Part shown: positions 1 through 4,515 of the stretch, in pieces
How the letters are laid out: each line of letters begins with the position of its first letter
How positions within the stretch are numbered: position 1 is the stretch's first letter
NCBI GenBank assembly: GCA_045593785.1
Contig: JAZNXH010000059.1
Span: 1-6,645 of the forward strand
DNA length: 6,645 nucleotides
Source of the DNA: SZUA-448 sp045593785
GTDB taxonomy: Bacteria; Bacillota; Clostridia; Lachnospirales; Lachnospiraceae
Reading direction: 5' to 3'
Notes under the pieces: generated by a model
The model's input: the letters and a program-made list of their open reading frames with translations, nothing else
Databases searched by the model: none
Told to the model about the DNA's origin: nothing
Translations under genes and position numbers: made by a program

Positions 1-138
1 TGCCACACCGGAACGCACGAACATCTCATAGAACTGTGCAAGATCATACTTCAGGTCATACACCGCGAAGTCCAACATACGTCCGAGCGCGGTACGAGCC
101 TTCTCCAGATACAATCTATCGTAAGCGGGAATCAACAT
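1..138 (-). CDS. Unrecognised protein, N-terminal 46 residues (cut by window edge)
   Basis: The first 46 codons of a minus-strand gene are visible, from an ATG at 138 to the left edge with no stop. A textbook GGAGG (147-151) lies 8 nt before the ATG and fixes the start. The peptide begins MLIPAYDRLYLEKARTALGR and continues with a second aromatic and acidic stretch (YDLKYDLAQFYEMFVRSGVA, residues 27-46). It is rich in Leu, Tyr, Ala and charged residues, has no signal peptide or membrane segment, and is probably helical and cytoplasmic. I do not assign it to a named family. Its GC-richer codon use resembles tkt and galE more than the neighbouring PIN module, so it is probably a resident gene. 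The terminator at 194-219 separates it from the upstream PIN pair. I cannot see a convincing promoter in the 55 bases between that terminator and the start. Confidence 0.75.
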   Translation of the reverse strand, partial: MLIPAYDRLYLEKARTALGRMLDFAVYDLKYDLAQFYEMFVRSGVA

Positions 139-159
139 TTCTTTTACCTCCTGTCAACA

Positions 160-175
160 TACTCCTTTGGGAGTA
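160..175 (-). repeat. Small hairpin in the leader of the left-edge gene
   Basis: TACTCC (160-165) and GGAGTA (170-175) are a perfect 6-bp inverted repeat around a 4-nt loop. In the transcript the hairpin ends 8 nt before the true GGAGG of the downstream gene and contains a decoy GGAG. It could influence translation initiation, but such short stems are common by chance. Confidence 0.3.
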
Positions 176-193
176 CTCTTGCCTATCAATTAC

Positions 194-219
194 AAAAGCC
201 ACTACATTCGTAGCGGCTT
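194..219 (-). terminator. Intrinsic terminator of the PIN/small-protein module
   Basis: Read on the minus strand, AAGCCGCTAC (219-210) pairs with GTAGTGGCTT (205-196) across a GAAT loop. This is a 10-bp stem with one G-U wobble, and it runs directly into TTTTGTAATT. It starts 14 nt after the stop codon of the small gene at 233. Stem, loop size and following T-rich run are those of a Rho-independent terminator, so the PIN pair probably ends here and is not co-transcribed with the left-edge gene. Confidence 0.8.
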
Positions 220-232
220 CCGTCTCAATATA

Positions 233-406
233 TCATATTTTCTTTAATTTTCTCTCTTGTATCTGTCTGTGCACTTCCATACCACGCTGGTTATAATAAT
301 TACGTCTCTCTTGCGGTGCCATATCTTTAGTTATATTATAATTTTTTTCTCTTAACCGATGAATATCTTCTATTGTAAAATTTGGACTGATAGTCAGCGC
401 TTTCAT
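233..406 (-). CDS. Small protein paired with PIN-domain gene, putative antitoxin
   Basis: This 57-residue ORF begins MKALTISPNFTIEDIHRLRE and ends in a basic tail (ERKLKKI). It has many charged residues and no hydrophobic segment, so it should be soluble and cytoplasmic. The ATG at 406 is preferred because GAGG (414-417) sits 7 nt upstream. An in-frame ATG at 412 directly abuts that site and is too close. The PIN gene's stop (409-411) lies between this GAGG and the ATG, leaving a 2-nt gap, so the two genes should be translationally coupled. I recall proteins with a similar ISPNFTI-D-IHK-RE opening beside PIN-domain genes in Firmicutes, but I cannot verify this. By position it is the likely antitoxin of the pair. 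The toxin-first order is less usual for PIN systems, so the role is inference. A terminator follows at once. Confidence 0.7.
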   Translation of the reverse strand: MKALTISPNFTIEDIHRLREKNYNITKDMAPQERRNYYNQRGMEVHRQIQERKLKKI

Positions 407-408
407 AA

Positions 409-885
409 TCATTCCTCACTTTCTAACAATACAGATGGATTCAAAATTTCTATTGGCTTATAACCTTTCAGATTTGTAATAGCCCTCACACCTCTGATTG
501 TCTTGATATTAACAATATGTTTGAAGTTCCACGAAATAATACAATCACACCCAAAAATAACTGCTGCAGCAATATGTTGACAATCATCGTAACTCTTCTT
601 TGTTAAGATTCCCATATCAATTAGTTGCTGTGCAACTGCTGACATATCATCTGTAATTTCAATTGGCGTATATTCAATCTGTTCTAAATAATCATACATC
701 CGACTTCGCTTTGGCTCTGGGCAATCCAAGACTTCTTGCAGTGTGACCGTTGACAAAAATACATCATATTTTTCTGCTTTAAACATATCCCAAAGCTTTA
801 AGGTATCCGCCATTTTCTCTGGTGCATCTTCTTGCAATAAGTGGCTAATAACAGATGTATCCAGATATACTTTCAATTTTTCCAT
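409..885 (-). CDS. PIN-domain protein, probable ribonuclease toxin
   Basis: The 158-residue product is about the usual size of a single PIN domain. The family consists of metal-dependent ribonucleases, many of them VapC-type toxins that cleave tRNA, rRNA or mRNA. Visible hallmarks are D9 in the opening VYLDTSVIS strand, E51 in TLQEVL, D100/D101 in SYDDCQHIAAA, and D114 in FGCDCIISWNFKH, the characteristic late strand. These supply the four-acid metal site, so the enzyme looks intact. The ATG at 885 is chosen because the PIN strand starts right after it and AGGAG (896-900) lies 10 nt upstream. An in-frame ATG further up (924) has no good ribosome binding site and would add an atypical leader. 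The next gene follows after 2 nt and is the likely antitoxin. Codon use is AT-rich compared with galE. RNase target and toxicity are not readable from sequence. Confidence 0.85.
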   Translation of the reverse strand: MEKLKVYLDTSVISHLLQEDAPEKMADTLKLWDMFKAEKYDVFLSTVTLQEVLDCPEPKRSRMYDYLEQIEYTPIEITDDMSAVAQQLIDMGILTKKSYDDCQHIAAAVIFGCDCIISWNFKHIVNIKTIRGVRAITNLKGYKPIEILNPSVLLESEE

Positions 886-996
886 GTCCCCATCGCTCCT
901 CTCTGCAAAGAATAGACCACGCACACTAAATGATATAATAAAAAGACCAAAGAATCGGCACTTCCCTTATTGTGGGAGGCTTACTACTTTGGACTC

Positions 997-1012
997 TGCA
1001 ACACTGGTTGCA
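997..1012. repeat. Inverted repeat at predicted start of PIN-module transcript
   Basis: TGCAAC (997-1002) and GTTGCA (1007-1012) form a perfect 6-bp inverted repeat around ACTG. It begins about 6 bp downstream of the candidate -10 element (1018-1023), so it covers the expected transcription start. A dyad in this place could be an operator for autoregulation by the PIN pair, or a 5'-end hairpin in the mRNA. The role is inferred. Confidence 0.4.
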
Positions 1013-1017
1013 CAATT

Positions 1018-1046
1018 ATCATAACATACCTCTATGACATTTGCAA
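1018..1046 (-). promoter_or_regulatory. Candidate sigma-A promoter for the PIN module
   Basis: On the minus strand, TTGCAA (1046-1041) is followed after exactly 17 bp by TATGAT (1023-1018). These match 4 of 6 and 5 of 6 positions of the housekeeping consensus. Transcription would start near 1011, leaving a leader of about 125 nt before the PIN ATG at 885. A second AT-rich stretch nearer the gene (about 935-950, TATTATATC) has no convincing -35, so I prefer this one. Confidence 0.45.
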
Positions 1047-1067
1047 ACAATCTTTTACTTTTTTAAC

Positions 1068-1101
1068 GACACCATTTTGCCGGTTTCGACAAAATGGTGT
1101 C
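1068..1101. repeat. 12-bp perfect inverted repeat downstream of galE
   Basis: GACACCATTTTG (1068-1079) pairs perfectly with CAAAATGGTGTC (1090-1101) around a 10-nt loop. It lies 70 nt after the galE stop and could end galE transcription or protect the 3' end. It is not a standard intrinsic terminator: on the galE strand it is followed by an A-rich run (GTTAAAAAAG), and on the plus strand by only a weak T/C stretch. It could equally be part of a dispersed palindromic element. Confidence 0.6.
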
Positions 1102-1116
1102 TCTTCTCTCAGCTTC

Positions 1117-1178
1117 GTGAAGCTTAAGTTTCCGGAGTTTTACGCTCATGAAACTTCAGTTTTCGGAGCTTTACGCTC
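1117..1178. repeat. Two tandem 31-bp units across the galE stop codon
   Basis: Positions 1148-1178 and 1117-1147 are adjacent 31-bp units that agree at 26 of 31 positions by my alignment. Read on the minus strand each unit begins GAGCGTAAA, and the TAA in the first unit is the galE stop. The array is internally palindromic: CGGAGC (1164-1169) pairs with GCTCCG (1175-1180), placing the stop codon in the loop, and AAGTTTC (1126-1132) pairs with GAAACTT (1150-1156). A further small hairpin (AGCTT/AAGCT, 1111-1124) follows. Either the gene end has been tandemly duplicated or a small palindromic repeat family sits here. Confidence 0.6.
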
Positions 1179-2193
1179 CGTACCCTCTCGGATTCTTACT
1201 CTGCCATCTCCAGGTATCTTCGCACATCTCTTTGATGCCACGCTCCGCTTTCCAGCCAAGCTCCTTCTCTGCCTTGTCCGGCACAGAGTAGTACTCATCG
1301 AGATCTCCGGCACGGCGCGGTGCCATCACCTTCGGCAATTCCTTGCCGCAAGCCTCCTCAAAACTCTTAATCACCTCAAGCACACTGTAGCCCTTACCGG
1401 TACCAAGATTATAGATGACAAGTCCCGGTTCTTCGTTGAGCTTTGCAATCGCCTTCTCGTGTCCCTTAGCAAGGTCAACCACATGCAGATAATCACGGAT
1501 ACAGGTACCGTCCGGCGTATTATAGTCGGTACCGAACACATTGATCTGCGCCAGTTCTCCGATTGCCACCTTCGACAGATACGGTACCAGATTGTTCGGG
1601 ATACCCTGCGGATCCTCTCCAATCTCGCCGCTCTCATGCGCACCGATTGGGTTAAAGTACCGGAGCAGTGCCACATTCCAGCTCGGATCGGCCTTGCACA
1701 TATCTTTGAGCATATCCTCAATCATCAGTTTCGTTCTGCCATACGGACTCGATACCGCCGTAGACGAAGTCACCATCTCTTCCGTATAAGCAACCGAATC
1801 CTGTACCCCGTATACCGTCGCAGACGACGAGAACACAAGCTTCTTCACGCCGTACTTTTCCATCACATTTAAGAGATTAATCGTGCCAATCAGATTGTTC
1901 GTAAAATACATTAACGGTATCTTACACGACTCACCGACTGCCTTCAGCGCTGCAAAATGAATCACACCCTCCGGCTTCTCAGCCTCGAACAATGCTTCCA
2001 TCCCCGCAACATCCAGAAGATCCACCTTGTAAAAGCGAATCGTCTTTCCCGTCAGCTTCTCCACACGTCTTAACGACTCCTCACAGGAGTTATACAGATT
2101 GTCAAGTACCACTACCTCATACCCTGCGCTTAACAGCTCCAAACAGGTATGACTTCCGATATATCCGGCTCCGCCGGTCACTAATATTTTCAT
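1171..2193 (-). CDS. galE: UDP-glucose 4-epimerase
   Basis: GalE interconverts UDP-galactose and UDP-glucose in the cytoplasm. It serves the Leloir pathway and supplies UDP-galactose for glycans. This is an extended short-chain dehydrogenase/reductase. The NAD-binding GGAGYIGSH loop (G7, G10, G13) is followed by D31 after the second strand, then the catalytic S124 (SSSATVYG) and Y151-x3-K155 (PYGRTK), all at positions expected from the E. coli enzyme. R293/R294 and the bulky Y301 near the C-terminus match the substrate pocket of epimerases specific for UDP-Glc/Gal rather than N-acetyl sugars. At 340 residues it is full length (E. coli 338). ATG 2193 gives the canonical MKILVTGG start, and the adjacent ATG at 2196 is equally possible. 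An in-frame ATG at 2211 abuts a GAGGA and is unlikely. The start overlaps the rloB stop (2193-2195) with no well-spaced ribosome binding site, suggesting coupling to rloB. A weak internal promoter is at 2341-2368. Confidence 0.97.
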   Translation of the reverse strand: MKILVTGGAGYIGSHTCLELLSAGYEVVVLDNLYNSCEESLRRVEKLTGKTIRFYKVDLLDVAGMEALFEAEKPEGVIHFAALKAVGESCKIPLMYFTNNLIGTINLLNVMEKYGVKKLVFSSSATVYGVQDSVAYTEEMVTSSTAVSSPYGRTKLMIEDMLKDMCKADPSWNVALLRYFNPIGAHESGEIGEDPQGIPNNLVPYLSKVAIGELAQINVFGTDYNTPDGTCIRDYLHVVDLAKGHEKAIAKLNEEPGLVIYNLGTGKGYSVLEVIKSFEEACGKELPKVMAPRRAGDLDEYYSVPDKAEKELGWKAERGIKEMCEDTWRWQSKNPRGYGA

Positions 2194-2411
2194 CATCTTC
2201 TCTGAATCCATTCCTCATAATTTTCTACACTTTGTTCAAACATTTTCTTTGCTTCTTCAACTGACTCACCGTGAAAACAGACTTGATCAGTAATGCCAAT
2301 AACTTTTCCTACATAGATCTTATCGTCGGCATCGTACTCTATTTTAGCATGATATCCTTTATATTCAAGTATTGTCTTTTCAGCCACGCTATCTTTTTTC
2401 ATATTCTCCAC
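2193..2411 (-). other. Possible internal translation start giving a stand-alone HicB-like protein
   Basis: Within the rloB reading frame, GAGGAG (2419-2424) is followed after 7 nt by an in-frame GTG (2409-2411, codon V217). Another in-frame ATG lies three codons on (2400-2402), with GGAG 3 nt before it. Translation from the GTG would yield about 72 residues containing almost nothing but the HicB-like domain. Site strength, spacing and position at the domain boundary are visible in the sequence; actual use is speculation. Confidence 0.3.
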
Positions 2412-3059
2412 GTTTATACTCCTCAAATCTTCCATATACGAAACAAATTTAAACATGTCTGTATAAGGATTACATTCATGGGAATGTACGCTATATATTT
2501 GCTTCTGCTTTTCCTCTAATCGTATCGCCCTGATTACCGCATCCTCAACTTGATCGTTAATTATATCATAGATATCTGTAGATTCGGAATACTCAGCAAC
2601 GCCCTTTTCTTTTCGTAATATCTCTTTAATCTCCCGTTTCATTTGTTCTGCAGTTTTTCCATGTGGCGCATCCTGAAAATGCAAGACAAACCACACTTCA
2701 AAGCACGGATTAGAAAAAATACAATCCAGCCCCTTATCTTTCATTCCATCAATCAGTTGAAAAGCCTCTGCTATATTCGGATTCGATCCCGGATCCGAAT
2801 CAAATACACAATATCCTTGATCTCCATACTCCAATTCCAATGGGTGCTGGCTGATATACTTCTTAGCATATCTTGCAATTCCTACTGCATCAGTATGACC
2901 GGTATTAACCGGTATCACCTGTACATTATATGTACGATTCTCGTAGTGCTGTAAATATAGTCGCTCAGTTTTTCCCTCGCAGAAAACATAGATGCAGCTT
3001 TTCATTCGTACTTTTGCTTTCTTCCCCTTCTGTTCCTTTCCTCTTGTTCTTTTCCCCAT
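2193..3059 (-). CDS. RloB-like Toprim-type protein with C-terminal HicB-like domain
   Basis: This 288-residue protein appears to have two parts. After a very basic leader (residues 1-20), residues 20-215 carry the RloB hallmarks: CEGKTERLYL (27-36, acidic E28), CVFDSDP (84-90, D87 and D89) and SNPCFEVWFVLHF (116-128, N117 and E121). These resemble the metal-binding acids of Toprim-type nucleases. RloB proteins are known mainly as partners of RloA ATPases near restriction and defence genes, and the nuclease activity here is inferred. Residues about 225-288 (LEYKGYHAKIEYDADDKIYV, then GESVEEAKKMFEQSVENY) look like the N-terminal alpha/beta domain of HicB-type antitoxins, but the ribbon-helix-helix tail is absent. 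RloB proteins are typically near 200 residues, so the extension is real extra length. AGGAG lies 6 nt before the ATG. The gene starts 3 nt after the rloA stop, and its own stop overlaps the galE start. Codon use is AT-rich. No hicA is visible. Confidence 0.8.
   Translation of the reverse strand: MGKRTRGKEQKGKKAKVRMKSCIYVFCEGKTERLYLQHYENRTYNVQVIPVNTGHTDAVGIARYAKKYISQHPLELEYGDQGYCVFDSDPGSNPNIAEAFQLIDGMKDKGLDCIFSNPCFEVWFVLHFQDAPHGKTAEQMKREIKEILRKEKGVAEYSESTDIYDIINDQVEDAVIRAIRLEEKQKQIYSVHSHECNPYTDMFKFVSYMEDLRSINVENMKKDSVAEKTILEYKGYHAKIEYDADDKIYVGKVIGITDQVCFHGESVEEAKKMFEQSVENYEEWIQRR
2341..2368 (-). promoter_or_regulatory. Weak candidate promoter inside rloB, upstream of galE
   Basis: On the minus strand, TTGAAT (2368-2363) is followed after 16 bp by TAAAAT (2346-2341). 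It would start transcription near 2334, about 140 nt before galE, and could let galE be expressed independently of the RloAB promoter. Such matches arise by chance in AT-rich DNA. Confidence 0.2.
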
Positions 3060-3062
3060 CCT

Positions 3063-4304
3063 TTACTCCTTTATATACGGAATTGCCCCAAATCTTCCTT
3101 TCAGATACCCAAGTTCCACATTTGTATCCGTTCTGATTTGATAATCATCCAACAACGTCACAAAAGTAGCTCCGTCATCATCCTTGTCGACCAGATACAC
3201 TTGGTCATGATTCAACATCTGCAGAATTCTTGTATCATGCGAAGAAAACAGCAACTGTGCGTTCTGCGGATTAATCTCTTCAGACTGAACCATGCGAAAG
3301 AAGTGTTCTGTCAACTTCGTATGATAACTTGCTCCCAATTCATCCTGAAGAATCATTCCTCCGTTCTCGCCCTCACACATTAACTCTGCTACACTCTTTA
3401 CAATATCCTGTGTTCCTGCAGAATCCTTAGCTAGTTCAACTTCAAAAAACTGCCCCGCTTTGTTTCTGTGCACTAACATCACCCGGCTTCCATACTTCTC
3501 CTTCGGTAATCTGGATGCATACTCCAGATAGATCTCGCCAACCCTATCAATACTCACAACATGATCATAACCTGTATGAAGTGCCTCGTTTCGTATATAT
3601 AAATCTACAATATTAAAATCTGCCTTTTGTAGCTCTTGAATAAACATTTTTTTCTTCTCGTTATCTTGAATAATATTCTTTATCATACGTTTCAAGCCAA
3701 ATGTAGGCTGAGAATATTTTATAGCAAGCAGATTAAACCATTGCATTACCGGTTTAAAAGGTTCATATCCCCACTCTGCTGCCACAGGCAAGTATAGACG
3801 GTTCGCATTCGTCTTCTTCTGCAATTCTCTCTGTGCTTTCACATGATTGCCTTTAAAATCATACACTTGACCTTCGCTGCGCTCGAACAGTGTTTTGGGC
3901 TTTGCCGAAAAGTAACCAATCAGATACTCCTCAACAACCGTTTCCGGAGTAATCGCAAAACCATATATATACTTTATCCCACGATGAACAAAAATGAATT
4001 CAAACGAAGTAGGCTTATACTTATATTCCTCCGAAAAAGCAAATCCCTGTACTTGAATTTCAGCATTGTCCTTACGCGTTATCGTTTCATCAATAAATTC
4101 TAAAGCAAAACGAAATGCCTCAATAATATTACTCTTTCCCGATGCGTTCGGTCCCACTAATCCGATTGCCTTATATACCGGTGCCCCCTTATCGACATCC
4201 ACAACTGCCCATGCGCTTTCCGAATACTTACGATTTGCCCTAAAGTTAATTACTAATTCATCTCTGATTGATTTGTAATTTTCCACAGAAAACTGAATCA
4301 ACAT
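3063..4304 (-). CDS. RloA-like AAA15/ABC-type ATPase
   Basis: The 413-residue product starts MLIQFSVENYKSIRDELVIN, the typical opening of AAA15/OLD-like SMC-related ATPases. Walker A is GPNASGKSN (51-59, K57). A signature-like KDSAGTQ is at 293-299, Walker B is MILQDELG (317-324, D321 and E322), and the switch histidine is H356 in LLFSSHDTRIL. All nucleotide-binding elements are intact and the length fits stand-alone RloA-type proteins. It has no membrane segment and no fused nuclease, so the effector is presumably the RloB protein encoded 3 nt downstream. By analogy with ATPase-plus-Toprim defence pairs such as PARIS or Septu-like systems, it may sense infection and release or activate its partner; that is inference. 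ATG 4304 is chosen because GAGG (4313-4316) lies 8 nt upstream. An in-frame GTG at 4313 falls on this site. A promoter candidate is at 4384-4412, after the tkt terminator. Confidence 0.85.
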   Translation of the reverse strand: MLIQFSVENYKSIRDELVINFRANRKYSESAWAVVDVDKGAPVYKAIGLVGPNASGKSNIIEAFRFALEFIDETITRKDNAEIQVQGFAFSEEYKYKPTSFEFIFVHRGIKYIYGFAITPETVVEEYLIGYFSAKPKTLFERSEGQVYDFKGNHVKAQRELQKKTNANRLYLPVAAEWGYEPFKPVMQWFNLLAIKYSQPTFGLKRMIKNIIQDNEKKKMFIQELQKADFNIVDLYIRNEALHTGYDHVVSIDRVGEIYLEYASRLPKEKYGSRVMLVHRNKAGQFFEVELAKDSAGTQDIVKSVAELMCEGENGGMILQDELGASYHTKLTEHFFRMVQSEEINPQNAQLLFSSHDTRILQMLNHDQVYLVDKDDDGATFVTLLDDYQIRTDTNVELGYLKGRFGAIPYIKE

Positions 4305-4362
4305 ATTTCTCACCTCGAAATTATTTTGCTCGTTTTTGCGTATTTTTCACCAAATTTATAAA

Positions 4363-4394
4363 AATAATCCTTTTCTATAAATTATAATAATCCT
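4363..4394. repeat. Direct repeats around the RloA promoter
   Basis: AATAATCCT occurs identically at 4363-4371 and 4386-4394, 23 bp apart, or about two helical turns. The upstream copy overlaps the -10 element and spacer, and the other lies just beyond the predicted start near 4377. A shorter copy (AATCCT) is at 4432-4437. The layout would suit an operator, though the region is AT-rich and chance is possible. Confidence 0.4.
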
Positions 4395-4412
4395 GCATTA
4401 ACAATTTTGCAA
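4384..4412 (-). promoter_or_regulatory. Candidate sigma-A promoter for the RloAB operon
   Basis: Minus-strand TTGCAA (4412-4407), a 17-bp spacer and TATTAT (4389-4384) match the housekeeping consensus at 4 of 6 and 5 of 6 positions with ideal spacing. The start would be near 4377, leaving a leader of about 70 nt to the ATG at 4304. It lies downstream of the tkt terminator, which makes an independent promoter necessary. Confidence 0.5.
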
Positions 4413-4447
4413 GTAAAATCTAATATTTTCCAATCCTTCTTTTCTAC

Positions 4448-4487
4448 AAAAAAAGGATTACGTAGTTCATTACAAACCACATAACCC
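4448..4487 (-). terminator. Intrinsic terminator of tkt
   Basis: On the minus strand, GGGTTATGTGGTT (4487-4475) pairs with AACTACGTAATCC (4467-4455) over a 7-nt loop. This is a 13-bp stem with G-U wobbles, followed immediately by seven T (4454-4448). It begins about 28 nt after the tkt stop. The arm sequence AATCC and T-run can also pair with AAGGATT further on (4438-4432), but that is transcribed after termination would occur and probably matters little. Confidence 0.9.
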
Positions 4488-4515
4488 TTTTATATTTATT
4501 CTTTCATTTCGAGGT

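Noticed and set aside
743..1024. Plus-strand open frame opposite the PIN gene start
   Set aside because: It overlaps the well-supported PIN coding region in antisense and has no ribosome binding site or recognisable protein features.
970..1872. Plus-strand open frame of 300 codons opposite galE
   Set aside because: It is antisense to an intact galE for most of its length, and it runs through the hairpins downstream of galE. No recognisable motif or start signal is present.
2193..3059. A complete hicAB toxin-antitoxin pair
   Set aside because: Only a HicB-like N-terminal domain is seen. I found no HicA-like small basic ORF beside it; the flanking genes are rloA and galE.
3063..4313. GTG at 4313 as the RloA start
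   Set aside because: The GTG is part of the GAGGTGAG ribosome binding site for the ATG at 4304, which gives the normal MLIQFSVENYKS opening of the family.
4432..4459. AATCCTT/AAGGATT inverted repeat as an anti-terminator overlapping the tkt terminator
   Set aside because: The competing arm is transcribed after the terminator stem and its T-run, so it could not form in time to prevent termination. It is probably incidental.
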